Assembly: GCF_016865525.2 (NCBI RefSeq)
Contig: NZ_CP075169.1
Coordinates: forward strand, 4,774,337-4,838,336
From: Sodalis ligni
GTDB taxonomy: Bacteria > Pseudomonadota > Gammaproteobacteria > Enterobacterales > Enterobacteriaceae
DNA length: 64,000 nt
Reading direction: 5' to 3'
The first letter of the stretch is position 1. Every line of letters starts with the position of its first letter. Positions 38,801-49,053 of this stretch are shown here, piece after piece. Below the pieces are notes generated by a model that ran no database searches, was not told the DNA's origin, and saw only the letters and a program-made list of their open reading frames with translations. Made by a program: the position numbers and the translations under genes.

Positions 38801-41800
38801 CCGGTAATGCCGATATCGTTGCCCGCCGACAGATTGACGCTGTCGCCGCTCAGCAGGCTGCCCAGTTGATGGGTGTCGTAGTCCTCGTCCACTGTATGGG
38901 TGCTGGTTGAGGAGAACAGGCCGCTGCTGGTATGGGTAGCTTCATCATAGTGATAATCGCTTTCCAGTGCGGTATTGAGGGTGATGTCGCCGCCGGCGCT
39001 GAGGCTGATGGCGCCCCTCGCCTGCGCCTGGGCGGCGGTCAGGGCGATATCCTGGCCGGCGGAGAGCTGGATGCCGCCGCCGGCGGTGATGGCGGTGCCC
39101 TGCTGGCCGATGGTTTCGTCGATGTTTTCGCTGTTGTCGCCGTGATTTTCGCTGTAGATGTCGCTTTGCAGGGCATTCAGGGTGATATCGCCGCCGGCAT
39201 TGAGGGCGACGCTATCGGCGGCGTTCAGGGAGGCTCCCTGACTGGTGACATCCTGTCCGGCCGTCAGGCTGAGGTTGCCGCCGCTGTCCAGGCTGCTGAC
39301 CACGCCGCCAAGGGTATGATCCTGGCTTTCCTGGCCGGATCGGCCCGATTGGCTGGCGTTTTGCGCGCCGGTAGCGGTGGCCAGCAGATTGAGGTCGTTG
39401 CCCGCCGCCAGTTGCATGCCGGCGCCGGAGGTCAGGCCGCTGCCGTTCAGGGTGAGATCATTGCCGGCCAGGATGCTCAATGCGCCGCCGGCGGTGATAT
39501 TGCTGGACTGTGCCGTGGTTTGCCGGCTGTCGGTGGTTTGCCGGCCGGTCAGGGTGCTGTCGGTAGCGGTTTGGCTCAGGGCGGCGATGGTGACGTCGTT
39601 GCCCGCCGCCAGAACGGTATCGCCGCCGGATGCCACGCTGGCGCCGATCACGGAAATATCCTTGGCGGCGGCCAATACCAGATCGCCGGTGGCGCTGATG
39701 CTTGCCATATCGCCGGTTTCGGTGGCGGTGAGCGCGGCCTGGTTTGGGCCGCCCTGGGCGGGCGACGTCAGGCTGCCCGCCGACCAGGTATCGCTTGCGG
39801 TCTGGTTGACGATACTGCCGTTAAGGCTGGTAAGGCTTATGTTGCCGCCCGAAATGGTGGAACTGAGATTGCTGATATTGTTCAGCGCGGTGAGATCCAG
39901 ACTGCCGTCGGATTTCAGCAGCCCGCCGTTTTGATTGGTTATCTGGTCCTGACTGGTTATATCAAGCAATGACACCGCGGTGACCGCGCCGCTGTTGGTG
40001 ATGGAACCGGCGCTGGCCAGCCCGACCTGCTGAGCGGTGATCACGCTGCCCTGCAGGTTGGTTTCGTCCGCCTGGGACAGATACAGCTGCGGCGCCAGCA
40101 CCGTTTGGCCGTCGACGGTGATCGGCACATACCAGACAATACTTTGCGTCAGGGCGGCCACCTGAGCCGGCGTCAGGCTGACGCCGAACTGCAGGTTTAA
40201 CGATTGTTGTTCCGACGCCGCGTTGTCCAGCAGGGTTTGCATCTGCTGTAAATCGGAACCGACGCCGTCGATATATCGCTGGCCGGTCTGGCTTATCACC
40301 GCGTTGTCGACATATTGGGTGTCAAACTCCGCGTCGCCAAGGAACTGGTAATCGGTATCGGCATTCAGGTTGAGTTTATCCAACAGATAGGCCGAACCTT
40401 CAAATTGCTGTTCATTGGTCAACTGGCTACTAGTTTCCACCGTGGGGCTGGTGGCGGGGGGCTGTCCCAGCAGGCTGTTTAAATCATTGAATACCGAGCC
40501 ATTCACCTGACCCAGCTGCGTCAGTTTGGGATTGGCGGTAATCAGGTAGTGACTGCCGGGTTGGCTGTTGATAACAAACAGGCCGTCATTACCGGCGGGC
40601 AACGGGTAATCCGCCAGCGGATTCTCGGTCAAAGGTTGCAGGCCGGCGGCAATGGCAGCGCTCAATTGCGCCGGGGTCAGGGTGGCGAGCGGCGCGTCCG
40701 GTCCGGCGGCGGCGACGAGGGATTTGGTTCCGCCATTGGCGGCGCTGAGGCCCTGAGCGCTACCGGCGGCGCTGCCCTGGTTAAGGGCCAGACTGCCGTT
40801 CTGCCCGCCATTCACCGTCTGGGGATCCAGCACGCTGCCCGGCAGGGTAAAGCCGGCGTCGGTGGCGGCCAGTTGGCGGCTGCTTTGCTGTGACTGGCCG
40901 GCCAGCGCATTAATGGCGGTCAGCGAAGGCGCGGTCAGTTGATGGGTAATGCCGCCGATATCCGGCGCCACCTGGGTGTTGCTGATGTCCTGCGAGAAAC
41001 TGGCGCTGATATAACCGCCGGCCTGGATCAGCGCGTTATAGTTTTGGCCGCCGGCGGTGTAGGCATAGGTCGGCGCGCCGACGGCGGTGTACGCGATACT
41101 GTCCGAGGTGTAGCGATCCGCGAAGCGGTCATCGCTGGTGAAATAGGCCGGGGCTTCATCCAGGGTCAGCATGGGGGGATCGATCTCATCGCCGGGGGTG
41201 GTATCCAGCGGCGCGTAGTGGTACTGCTGATATTCGGTGGTGGTCCCTTCCTGATAGGAAAGGTTGTTGAGGCTAGTGCCGGACAGGGCGATGTTGCCCC
41301 CGGCCAGGATGTCGGAGGCGATGTTGTTCAAACTGCCGGCATAGCCGGCGATATTTCCGCCGGCCACCAGCCGTCCGGCATTGCCGCCGGAGGTTACGCT
41401 GAAGGTGGTTTCGGCGACGGCGATGTCCTGAACATAAGCGCTGGCATAAGGAACATACCAATAGGTGGTGACATAGGAGCCGCCGCCGCCGTGGCCGGGG
41501 CTGCCGCCGCCGATGGTGTCGCCGTAATCGCTGACGCCGAGGTCTCCCGGCTGGAACCAACTGGCGGGGATTAGGATCGACGCGCCGTTGACCCAGGCGG
41601 GCACCGCCAGCGTGGCGTCGGTTTGGGTGACGCTGAATCCTTGCCGCTGATTAAGCAACATTTCGGTGTTAAGGGTGATATCGCCATTTTGGGTTTCGAT
41701 ATCGCCGGAGCTATTGACTATCTGGCTATTGGCGTCGCCGGCGGCGTCCCGTTGCATCCACAGGCTGTTGCCCGCCAGGATATCGCCGCTGATGTTTTGG

Positions 41801-44800
41801 ATGCTGTCCGCCAGCAGTTGCATATTGCCGCCGGAATACAGCAGCCCGGTGTTGGTCAAGGTGCCTGCGGCCTGCAACAGCAAACTTCCGAGGGTACCGA
41901 TAAAACCCTGGTTGGTGATACTGTTGTTACTGGTCAGTGTGACGGCGCCGCCGGATTGCAGGCTGCCGCCCGATGGCTGATTGAACGTCGCGGCGGCCAC
42001 CGACAGGCCGCCGTTGCCGGTCACCACCTGCCCGCTGTTGGTGAAGGTGCCGCCGGCGGTTAACTGCACGGCGTTGCCCTGTAAGGTTCCTTGCTGATGG
42101 AAATCGCCGTCGGCATTCAGGGTCAGGGTTTGGCCCGCCGCCAGCAGGCTGGTGAAATCCAGCGCGCCGGTGATATGGCCGTTGAGGTTGCCCAACGCCA
42201 GGAATTGGCCGTTTTGTTGCAGGCTGTCGCTGGTGAAGCTCAAATCCTTGGCGCTGTAGATGCGTCCGCCGCTCTGATTATTGATGGCGGTGGCCTGCAA
42301 CGCCAGGGTGGTTAATCCCAGCAGCGTGCCGTTATTGGTAAGAGTCGTGCTGTTGATGACGGCCCGACTGCCCTGCACCGTGCCTTGGTTGCTAAAGGCC
42401 GGTGCCGTCAGTTGCAGCAGATCCCCCGCCAACACGGTGCCGCTATTGCTGAACTGGCTGCCGCTATAGGTAAGCTGCTGCGACTGGAGCCAGCCATCGT
42501 TGGTCAGTTGATTCGCCGCCAGGGTGGTTTGACCGCCCGACAATATCTGTCCGCTTGCCAGATTGTTTAATTGCCCGGTCAGAGTCAGGCCCAACGTCTG
42601 ATTACCCTGCATTGTGCCGCTGTTGTCGAGAGCGGTGCCGTTAACGCTGACATCCCCGCCTTGCACAATGCCCTGGTTGGTGATGTGCGCCGCCCGCAGT
42701 TGCAACTGGTCCGCCCCCAGCAGGCTGGCGCCGGCGGTATTGACGAAATTCCCCGTCAACTGCAGATCCAGCAGTCCGCTGCCTTGCAAAGTGCCGCTGT
42801 TGGTCAGGCTGCCGGCGGATAACCGCAGTTGTTGGGCTTGCAAGGTGCCGGCGTTGCTGAAAGTGGCGGCGCTGAGCACGGCCTGTTCGCCGGCGGCCAG
42901 CACGCTGCCCAGTGCGCCGGAATAGCCATTAAGCAGGGTGAGCATCACCTGCCCGGTGCCTTGCATTATTCCCTGGTTGGCGGCGCTATTGGCGTTGAGC
43001 GCCAAGGAAGCGGCTTGCCAGAGACCGCTATTGGTAAAATCGGCGGCCTGGATTTGACTGGCGCCGTTACTCAGCAACTGGCCTTGCGACTGATTTTGCG
43101 CCGAGCCGGTCAGGGACAGCCATAAGCCGCCGAGGCCCGCCAGCACGCCGCTGTTATCCAGGCTGGCGGCGGAAATATTCCATTGTTGCGCCTGGGCAAA
43201 TCCGCTATGGGTGAACTGACCGGCGGTCAGCGTTCCGGTGCCGTTGGTCAGCAGCTTGCCGCTGCTTGACAGGGTGCCGTCCAGGGTAAGCGCGAGTCTT
43301 CCCAGCCCGGTCAGGCTGCCGTCATTGTCCAGCGCGCCTCCGGTCAGGGTCAGGGTTTCGCCCTGCACCTGACCGTTATTGACGATCTGCTCTCCTTGCA
43401 GGGTGATATCGCCGTTGGACAACAGCTGTCCCGTTAGCAGATTGTTTAGTTGGCCGCTACTGTGAACAGTCAGGCTGGTCAGCCCGGCCATGGCGCCGCT
43501 GTTATCCAGACGATCGGCGATGATGTTCAGCACTCCCGCCTGCCACAGGCCGGCCGTGCTGATGTCCTGCGCGCTCAGCGCGGCGGTGCCGTTGCTTAAC
43601 AACCGGCTGTCCGCGCCGTAGCTCTGCGCGCCGTCGGTAATGACGGTCAATCCCTGAGTGCCTTGCAACTGTCCCTGATCATCCAGGGTTCCCGCCGTGG
43701 CAGTCAGCGTACCGCCCTGCATTAAGCCCTGATTGCTCACCGAACCGGCGGCGATATTCAATAGAGAGTCGGTCAGCACTTGTCCGGACGCCAGGTTGTT
43801 CAACGCGCCGGTCAGAAAGACATCCAAACCACCGGGACTGATCAGGGTACCGCTGTTTTGCAGTTGATCCCCCTGTACAACCAGGCTTTGCCCTTGCAGA
43901 CTGCCCTGGTTGTTCAATTGCGCCAACTGCAGCGCTGTGGCGCCGCTTGAGATGATCCCGCCCTGGTTGTTCAATACGCCGACAGCGACGGGAGTGGTGG
44001 CCGATGCCCATGCTGCGCTGTCTTCCGGTTGTCCCAGCCGCAGACTGAGCTGGTTATCGCCCTGGATATGACCGCTATTGTCAAGCTCGCCGGCGGTAAG
44101 CTGCAGCGAGCCGGCCTGCAAGACGCCGGCATTGGTTATCGCCGCCGCCGTCAGCGTGGCCGGACCGGCGCCAAGGATCCGGCCATCACTTTGGTTTTGC
44201 AGAGTGTCAAGCAGCGCCAGCGTCAGGCCGTCTTGTCCAAGCAGGGTACCGCTGTTATCCAGCGTACCGGCCGTCAGCTGTAATTGGTCGGCCTGCAACT
44301 GTCCGCTATTGACCACCGAGGCGGCGACGATATTTCCTGCGCCGCCGGCAAGGATATCCCCCTGATTTTGCAGAGACCCCAGGCTCAGGGTCAGACCGGT
44401 TGCCCCCGACAGGGTGCCCGAATTATTCAGGGCGTCGGCGGTCAGGGACAACAGACCGTTGGTGGCCAGCATGCCGCTATTGTTTACTCCTACGTCAAAG
44501 CCCAAGACCAGTTGGTCGCTGCCGGTTAATTCTCCGCTGTTGGACAGGCTCTGCCCGGTGGCGAAAACCTGGCCGGCCCGAAAAGTGCCGCTGTTTTGCC
44601 ACTGAGACGCTTGGATATTCGCGCCTTGGGCGATATCCATCGTCCCGCCGTTGGTGAGGGCCTGGCCGGAGAATGACAAGCTGTCCGCCGTAAACGCGCC
44701 GCCGTTGGCCAGTTGATCGACGTTTATAGCCAGATTGCCGCTGGAAGCGATATTGCCGGTGTTGTTCAGGGCTTGACCGCCGAACATGGCTTGATCCGCG

Positions 44801-47106
44801 CTGATATCGCCGCTGTTGGCCATAGCGCCGCCGTTGAATGCCAGCGCGCCGGCGACGTTTAGGGTACCGCTGTTACTAAGGTTGGCGCCGGTGGCCTGTA
44901 AGGCTGCGGCGGTGATGGTGCCGTCGTTGGTCAACCGGGCGGCGGAGAACCGGCTTAACCCGCCGCTCAACAGCGTTCCAATGTTGGACAGCGAGTCCAG
45001 ACCGTCGAGGATCAAGCTGTCAACAGCGCGCAATGTGCCGCTATTGGCGAAGGTACCGCCCCCTTGGTATGTGGTTTGGCCGCCGCCGGCGAGGCTGTCG
45101 CCGCCGGAAAATATCTGAGCGGCGGCGGATATACCGCTAACAGCGATTTGTTGACCTTGCAGCAGGCCCAGGTTGGTGAACTGCGGCGCCGTCAGCGCCA
45201 ATTGGCCTGCCGCCAGCAGATTACCGCTGTTTTGCCCGGAACCGCTCAGGGTAATGTTCATGTCGGCCAGGGAGTTGATGCTGCCGGCGTTGTGCCAATC
45301 GCCGCCCCGGTAATCAAGTGACTGGCTCTGCCAGGTGCCGTCGGTGGCGGCATTATCCGCCTGCACGCTAAGTCGACCGCCGGCTATCACACTCGCCGTC
45401 GCCTGCTGGGTCAGCACTCCCGCGGCGAGCGTGGCGCTGTTTTGCGCCTGCAGCCGGCCGGCATTGTTCAGCGAGCCGCCGGTAAAAGAGAGATCGGCGG
45501 CCTGAATCAGACCGTTATTATTCAGCGTCGCGGCGTTAATGCTCAGGTCGTTCACCGCCAGCAATTGTCCGCCGTTGGTCAGGGCACCGCCCTGGAAATG
45601 CAGCCCGGTTCCCGCCAGCATTTGGCCGTTCCACAGGCTGTCGCCGCCGAGATTCAGATTGATATTCTGCTGACTGCTGATGGCGGCACCGGTGCCCCCG
45701 GTGAGACTGGCGCCGGTTATCTTCAGATCCTGGTTGGATGCCAACTGGCCGTCCAGTTGCAATTGTTGGCCGCTAAGAGACAGCTGGCGCGCCTGCAACC
45801 GGCTGGCGGCATCCACCATCATGGCGCCGCCGGCGGTGACATTGGCAAGGGCGGCCGCCCCATGGCTACCGGTGAGCCTGACCGTCCCTCCGGTGAGAAC
45901 CAGACTGCCCTGTTCGCCAATATTCCCGGCGCTGTCGGTACCGGCGTCGAGGCTGGAGTTAGTGATGCCGAGAGCACCGGCGGCATTCAACTGCAGGTTG
46001 CCGCCAGCGGCCAGGGTAGCATTATCGGTTTCAAGATCCCCTTGGCTGCCAAGGGTCATGGCGCCCTGCGCCGCCACGTTGCCCCCCAGTTGCACACCGT
46101 CGCCGGAAGCGCTGAAATCACCTTGCGCCGAGGCATTATTCACCACCAGCTTGCCGGACGCCGACAGGTTGATATCGCCGGCGGCGGCGCCGTTGTTCGC
46201 CACCGCATTGGTCACGGTCAATGCCCCGGACGCCGACAGCGCAATGCCGCCGGCGTCGGCGCTGAGATTGCCCAGGTTAACGCCCACGCCTTTGTCGCTG
46301 GAAACCAGCCGGATGCTATTGGCGTACATGCCCCCCAGGGCGCCGGTATCCACCGCGATGGTCGGCACAGCGCCCGGAGCACCCAGCGAGGTGGCCTTGC
46401 CGGCGGCATCGATATGATTGGCCCCCACGGTGACGGTCAGATCTTTGGCATACAGGCCGGCATTGATCTGCGCCGCGCGGGCCAACAATGAGAAAGCATC
46501 GCTCTGACTGGCATCCAGCCCTTTGCCTTCAACGGTGATGGCGCCTTGGGTGACCTCCAGGGACTGCAGGTTGCCGTCGGTGCCGATAATGGGGCTACCG
46601 GTGGTCAGGGTGGCGTTCGGCGTATTGATGAAACCGCAGCCGTCGCAGGTAATGCCGTAGGGATTGGCCACCATGACGCTGGCGGCCTTGCCCGCCACTT
46701 CCATATAGCCCTGCAACCGGGAAGGATTGGCCCCCACCACTTCGTTGATGATGACTTTGGCTTCCTGGCCGGCCTGGAGGTTGGGATTGTTAAGGATTAA
46801 TCCGCCCAATTGGGTTTGGGTCAGTTTGCCGGTGGCGTTGTTGAGGATCAGCCCCTCCCCGCCAACATCGAACTGCTGGTATTTGTTATGGGAAAGACCG
46901 GCCTGGTTGGGAGTGGCGATATTCACCACCGGCACGCCGTTGCCGGCCGCCAGGGTCTGGGTGGAACCGTTGGCCGGGATAATGGCTACCGCCAGTGCCG
47001 GTAATAGCGGTTGCCAGGCCAGCAGGGCGACCAGCAAATAACTCAGCATAAGACGCCACGGTGAGGCCATGCCGGTAACCGGATTTTTCATCCCTGCCAT
47101 CCTCAT
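35872..47106 (-). CDS. cdiA: CdiA-type filamentous haemagglutinin/contact-dependent toxin
   Basis: About 3744 residues, uninterrupted. After a signal-like segment (LMLSYLLVALLAWQPLLPALA) comes the two-partner secretion domain with NPNL and NPYGITCDGCGF motifs (about residues 40-290), recognised by CdiB. A very long stretch of filamentous haemagglutinin repeats follows (many units of type NSGTLQG and LDNSG), then a Ser/Gly-rich beta region and the pre-toxin part ending in NAVENN (36532-36543). The last 219 residues are the variable C-terminal effector: AGTIGLAMLPGGAQVAAGIG, TDALIAGWVGGLTATSG, then GSSAATEIGTKILEKR. No known nuclease motif is visible. Starts 47106, 47100 and 47091 are all possible; MKNPVTGM at 47091 is well placed after AGGATGGCAGG. 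Confidence 0.93.
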   Translation of the reverse strand: MRMAGMKNPVTGMASPWRLMLSYLLVALLAWQPLLPALAVAIIPANGSTQTLAAGNGVPVVNIATPNQAGLSHNKYQQFDVGGEGLILNNATGKLTQTQLGGLILNNPNLQAGQEAKVIINEVVGANPSRLQGYMEVAGKAASVMVANPYGITCDGCGFINTPNATLTTGSPIIGTDGNLQSLEVTQGAITVEGKGLDASQSDAFSLLARAAQINAGLYAKDLTVTVGANHIDAAGKATSLGAPGAVPTIAVDTGALGGMYANSIRLVSSDKGVGVNLGNLSADAGGIALSASGALTVTNAVANNGAAAGDINLSASGKLVVNNASAQGDFSASGDGVQLGGNVAAQGAMTLGSQGDLETDNATLAAGGNLQLNAAGALGITNSSLDAGTDSAGNIGEQGSLVLTGGTVRLTGSHGAAALANVTAGGAMMVDAASRLQARQLSLSGQQLQLDGQLASNQDLKITGASLTGGTGAAISSQQNINLNLGGDSLWNGQMLAGTGLHFQGGALTNGGQLLAVNDLSINAATLNNNGLIQAADLSFTGGSLNNAGRLQAQNSATLAAGVLTQQATASVIAGGRLSVQADNAATDGTWQSQSLDYRGGDWHNAGSINSLADMNITLSGSGQNSGNLLAAGQLALTAPQFTNLGLLQGQQIAVSGISAAAQIFSGGDSLAGGGQTTYQGGGTFANSGTLRAVDSLILDGLDSLSNIGTLLSGGLSRFSAARLTNDGTITAAALQATGANLSNSGTLNVAGALAFNGGAMANSGDISADQAMFGGQALNNTGNIASSGNLAINVDQLANGGAFTADSLSFSGQALTNGGTMDIAQGANIQASQWQNSGTFRAGQVFATGQSLSNSGELTGSDQLVLGFDVGVNNSGMLATNGLLSLTADALNNSGTLSGATGLTLSLGSLQNQGDILAGGAGNIVAASVVNSGQLQADQLQLTAGTLDNSGTLLGQDGLTLALLDTLQNQSDGRILGAGPATLTAAAITNAGVLQAGSLQLTAGELDNSGHIQGDNQLSLRLGQPEDSAAWASATTPVAVGVLNNQGGIISSGATALQLAQLNNQGSLQGQSLVVQGDQLQNSGTLISPGGLDVFLTGALNNLASGQVLTDSLLNIAAGSVSNQGLMQGGTLTATAGTLDDQGQLQGTQGLTVITDGAQSYGADSRLLSNGTAALSAQDISTAGLWQAGVLNIIADRLDNSGAMAGLTSLTVHSSGQLNNLLTGQLLSNGDITLQGEQIVNNGQVQGETLTLTGGALDNDGSLTGLGRLALTLDGTLSSSGKLLTNGTGTLTAGQFTHSGFAQAQQWNISAASLDNSGVLAGLGGLWLSLTGSAQNQSQGQLLSNGASQIQAADFTNSGLWQAASLALNANSAANQGIMQGTGQVMLTLLNGYSGALGSVLAAGEQAVLSAATFSNAGTLQAQQLRLSAGSLTNSGTLQGSGLLDLQLTGNFVNTAGASLLGADQLQLRAAHITNQGIVQGGDVSVNGTALDNSGTMQGNQTLGLTLTGQLNNLASGQILSGGQTTLAANQLTNDGWLQSQQLTYSGSQFSNSGTVLAGDLLQLTAPAFSNQGTVQGSRAVINSTTLTNNGTLLGLTTLALQATAINNQSGGRIYSAKDLSFTSDSLQQNGQFLALGNLNGHITGALDFTSLLAAGQTLTLNADGDFHQQGTLQGNAVQLTAGGTFTNSGQVVTGNGGLSVAAATFNQPSGGSLQSGGAVTLTSNNSITNQGFIGTLGSLLLQAAGTLTNTGLLYSGGNMQLLADSIQNISGDILAGNSLWMQRDAAGDANSQIVNSSGDIETQNGDITLNTEMLLNQRQGFSVTQTDATLAVPAWVNGASILIPASWFQPGDLGVSDYGDTIGGGSPGHGGGGSYVTTYWYVPYASAYVQDIAVAETTFSVTSGGNAGRLVAGGNIAGYAGSLNNIASDILAGGNIALSGTSLNNLSYQEGTTTEYQQYHYAPLDTTPGDEIDPPMLTLDEAPAYFTSDDRFADRYTSDSIAYTAVGAPTYAYTAGGQNYNALIQAGGYISASFSQDISNTQVAPDIGGITHQLTAPSLTAINALAGQSQQSSRQLAATDAGFTLPGSVLDPQTVNGGQNGSLALNQGSAAGSAQGLSAANGGTKSLVAAAGPDAPLATLTPAQLSAAIAAGLQPLTENPLADYPLPAGNDGLFVINSQPGSHYLITANPKLTQLGQVNGSVFNDLNSLLGQPPATSPTVETSSQLTNEQQFEGSAYLLDKLNLNADTDYQFLGDAEFDTQYVDNAVISQTGQRYIDGVGSDLQQMQTLLDNAASEQQSLNLQFGVSLTPAQVAALTQSIVWYVPITVDGQTVLAPQLYLSQADETNLQGSVITAQQVGLASAGSITNSGAVTAVSLLDITSQDQITNQNGGLLKSDGSLDLTALNNISNLSSTISGGNISLTSLNGSIVNQTASDTWSAGSLTSPAQGGPNQAALTATETGDMASISATGDLVLAAAKDISVIGASVASGGDTVLAAGNDVTIAALSQTATDSTLTGRQTTDSRQTTAQSSNITAGGALSILAGNDLTLNGSGLTSGAGMQLAAGNDLNLLATATGAQNASQSGRSGQESQDHTLGGVVSSLDSGGNLSLTAGQDVTSQGASLNAADSVALNAGGDITLNALQSDIYSENHGDNSENIDETIGQQGTAITAGGGIQLSAGQDIALTAAQAQARGAISLSAGGDITLNTALESDYHYDEATHTSSGLFSSTSTHTVDEDYDTHQLGSLLSGDSVNLSAGNDIGITGSSVIGDDHVTLQAGNDITIAAATEEQSSYQLKETKTSGMFSGGGFGVTFGSTSMRDEIDQNGTTQSQSVSTIGATDGNVNIIAGGTAHLSEAQVIAGNNLNVVAGAITIDQGDDSLNRRESYEQKQSGLTLSLSSPITDALLTMDNLVDNASETSDNRMKALYGVEALHDGWAASQSKGVATQASQLANGNYDASVKLQISVGASQSSSLSTLAEQQAAGSTLSAGGDVNLVATGGNNQSGDLHITGSGITGDNVTLAANHDLILDAAASTSDQHNSSDSSGWNVGVSVSLGTSTGIGVFANGYMASDNADGSTTDFLNTRVNAQDQLSLSSGGDTVLEGAQALGDKIVANVGGDLTITSLQDTDEYQESQKSVSGGLSISFGTMPVSGSFSISGSSINSQYASVGAQSGLFAGDQGYDIQVGDHTQLNGAVIASTAAASDNQLSTGTLGWDAIQNAADYSATGYGFSAGAGGGASPFALPSLSDSQSGSASGTSSSAIADGTLTIRDAAGQQQDVSTLSHDTADANGHIDEIFDKEQVEQNLAFTQAVGQVSKDVVQDVLQYEATTVNDNKQQELQATPAYQQASAEQQQTMSAEVSKEVESDYGIGGTYAILGDAISGALAGLAGGDLTQAAAGGLAPYLSQVVKGVTTDPDTKQVNVAENALGHALVGGLVAYLQGNSAAAGAAGGAGGELAAEAIAYELYPDIATADLTEEQKQTISTLSTLAEALEGKVGGNKEEGEVTGADAGKNAVENNSLGGAAAGSGLGLWLGEIPDCDTECKAQLAGDIAQGNAKVSAHLAGTIGLAMLPGGAQVAAGIGSGANAAIQYAVDGEVSYTDALIAGWVGGLTATSGFGVTVGVNAVGGAASNAIKGDDPLTGAITSGLGAVGGYGIGKGAILGSNAIGKYATKGWNPKFDPNHLKYREVKGLMGISKEMSPSKIPGVAGNVGSSAATEIGTKILEKRVEKLKTQNDE

Positions 47107-47108
47107 TT

Positions 47109-48773
47109 TCACAGCACCACGCCAAGGCGGTAATAAACGGAAACCCGATCGGGCGCCAGCGAGCGGGGATACCCCAGCGGCCAGCCCACCGTGAATTGAC
47201 TGACGAAATAGCGATTGCTGCTGCTCAACCCCACGGCGGCGCCCCACAGGGTGCCGGCTGAATTGATATCCTGGCGATCGTGGCGAAGATACCCGGCGTC
47301 CAGCGCCGCCAGTGCGCCGATATCCCCCAGCACCGGTAATACCCTCAAGGGCCGATCGATTTCATTGCGCCAATAGCCGCCGTTATCACCGGACAGGTAC
47401 TGCTCTTTGAAACCACGCACCGAACTTTCGCCGCCGAGGGTCATGCGCTCGGCGCCGTATAACCGATCGGCGGTCCATTGCCCGGACAGGCTGGTGAGGT
47501 AAGTGAAATTGCCGGCCAGCGGCAGATAATAACTGGCGGTGGCGCCCCACTTGGTAAAGTCAATGGCGGGCTGTCCGTCGGCCTGGTAATCATTCCCCGC
47601 GCCCAGCCAAGGCATGCCTCGGCTGACGAAGGGCGATAGCGTCGCATATCCGCCCCACAGTTTCTGGCTGTGATTGACTCCCGCCGTCAGGCTGGTGAGT
47701 TCGTAGCTGCTGCTGTCGAGCCGGGTATCGTTGAGATTGTTGCGGCTGATGCGATGCGTCAATGCAAGCATGAGACCGGTTTTCATGTTGCCGTTGCGAA
47801 ACACCACACGGGACAGCGACAGCCGGTGTGCCTGGCTGTCGCCGGCGGATCGCCAGTCATAACCTTGCTGATAAAGGGTATTAAGATAATCGCTGTAGCT
47901 ATAGCTGTAATCCAACAGCCAGTAGCCGTACGGCAGACTAAAACCGGCCTGCACGCTGCGGGCATTGCGATCGCTGACAAACCCGCTGCTGCGGGAAGCG
48001 TTCAGAAACCATTGATCCGCCAGCCCCAGCGGGTTATTCAACGTTAGCGCCGTGTTCAACTGACCGACGCCGGTGCTTTTCTGGCCGCTGTTATCGAACC
48101 CAACGTTGAGACGTAAAGACTGCTCGCGGGCGGCTGTCAGATTTACCACCGAGTATCCCGGTCGGCTGCCCGGCTGAATGTCGATTTGTACCGGATCGCG
48201 GCGCAGCCGGTTAATCTGCTCCATGCCCTGCTCGATATCCCGCAGGTTAAGAATCTTGCCCTTTAGACCGGGAAACGCCATATGCAATAAGCGGGCATCA
48301 TGGTTTTCCAGGCGGATATCCTGCAATCGGCCTTCCATTACCGTCAGCCGCAGCGTGCCGCCGGACAAATCCTGCCCGGTGAGGAACGCCCGGCTGGTGA
48401 TATAACCCTGGGCGATATACCAGTCCGAAACCTGTTTCACCAGTAAATTGATTTGGCTTAACCCCGCGCATTGACGCAAATAGGGCGAGGTTAGCCGCTG
48501 ACGGACGGGCTCGGGCATCGTATCCGCCCCCAGCAGGAGAATCGTGTTGAGATGAAAACAGGGACCGCCTGGCGCGGCGCGGCGCGCCGGCGGCGCCGTT
48601 AACGGTATCGCCCACTGCAAGGCTTGCAGTTGCCGTCTGTCCTGATTCAATTGTTCCGTTTGCTGTTGTTGAATAACATCCCGATCGGCAGGGCTGATGG
48701 CTACCGCCCGTCCGCAGACACAGAGCAGACCAACCAGTACAAAGCCGATATTTACCGGCAAACGATGTTTCAT
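47109..48773 (-). CDS. cdiB: CdiB-type two-partner secretion outer-membrane transporter
   Basis: About 554 residues. Signal peptide MKHRLPVNIGFVLVGLLCVCGRAVA, a Gln-rich periplasmic helix, a polypeptide-transport-associated (POTRA) domain (INLLVKQVSDWYIAQGYITSRAF) and a C-terminal 16-stranded beta barrel with the conserved VRGF motif (SSVRGFKEQYLSGD) and terminal YYRLGVVL. It exports CdiA. Start at 48773 is chosen because the signal peptide begins there; the open frame continues 13 codons upstream. Two bp separate its stop from the first possible cdiA start. Confidence 0.94.
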   Translation of the reverse strand: MKHRLPVNIGFVLVGLLCVCGRAVAISPADRDVIQQQQTEQLNQDRRQLQALQWAIPLTAPPARRAAPGGPCFHLNTILLLGADTMPEPVRQRLTSPYLRQCAGLSQINLLVKQVSDWYIAQGYITSRAFLTGQDLSGGTLRLTVMEGRLQDIRLENHDARLLHMAFPGLKGKILNLRDIEQGMEQINRLRRDPVQIDIQPGSRPGYSVVNLTAAREQSLRLNVGFDNSGQKSTGVGQLNTALTLNNPLGLADQWFLNASRSSGFVSDRNARSVQAGFSLPYGYWLLDYSYSYSDYLNTLYQQGYDWRSAGDSQAHRLSLSRVVFRNGNMKTGLMLALTHRISRNNLNDTRLDSSSYELTSLTAGVNHSQKLWGGYATLSPFVSRGMPWLGAGNDYQADGQPAIDFTKWGATASYYLPLAGNFTYLTSLSGQWTADRLYGAERMTLGGESSVRGFKEQYLSGDNGGYWRNEIDRPLRVLPVLGDIGALAALDAGYLRHDRQDINSAGTLWGAAVGLSSSNRYFVSQFTVGWPLGYPRSLAPDRVSVYYRLGVVL

Positions 48774-49053
48774 GGGCCATCCCTGAATCTCGCCAACGTC
48801 AGCCGGCGGCAAAAATACGTTGTTATCTCTATAGATTTATAGGAGTTTCTATCGGCAGGGTTAAAGTGAACTTTATGATGTCGAGCAAAATATTCCCGAA
48901 CTTTAACCACATTTATGAATGGCTGACCGGAGGGACGGTTCAAGCTTATGAAAGGAGGTTCAAAAACGAAATAACGCTTAGACTCACCTAACGGAAGTCC
49001 GGGTCAATCGTAACCGACCCGCTTCAGCACATACCGGTAGGGCCGGCAGACAC
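48774..49053. other. Promoter-side region of the CDI operon
   Basis: About 280 bp with no gene. It should carry the cdiB promoter on the minus strand; an inverted motif GGGTTAAAGTG...CGAACTTTAACC (48862-48906) is visible, but no assignable promoter hexamers. Confidence 0.4.

Noticed and set aside
36652..38910. Long open frame on the plus strand opposite cdiA (752 codons)
   Set aside because: Shadow of the repetitive GC-rich cdiA coding strand; no ribosome site, low-complexity composition and it vanishes outside the repeat.
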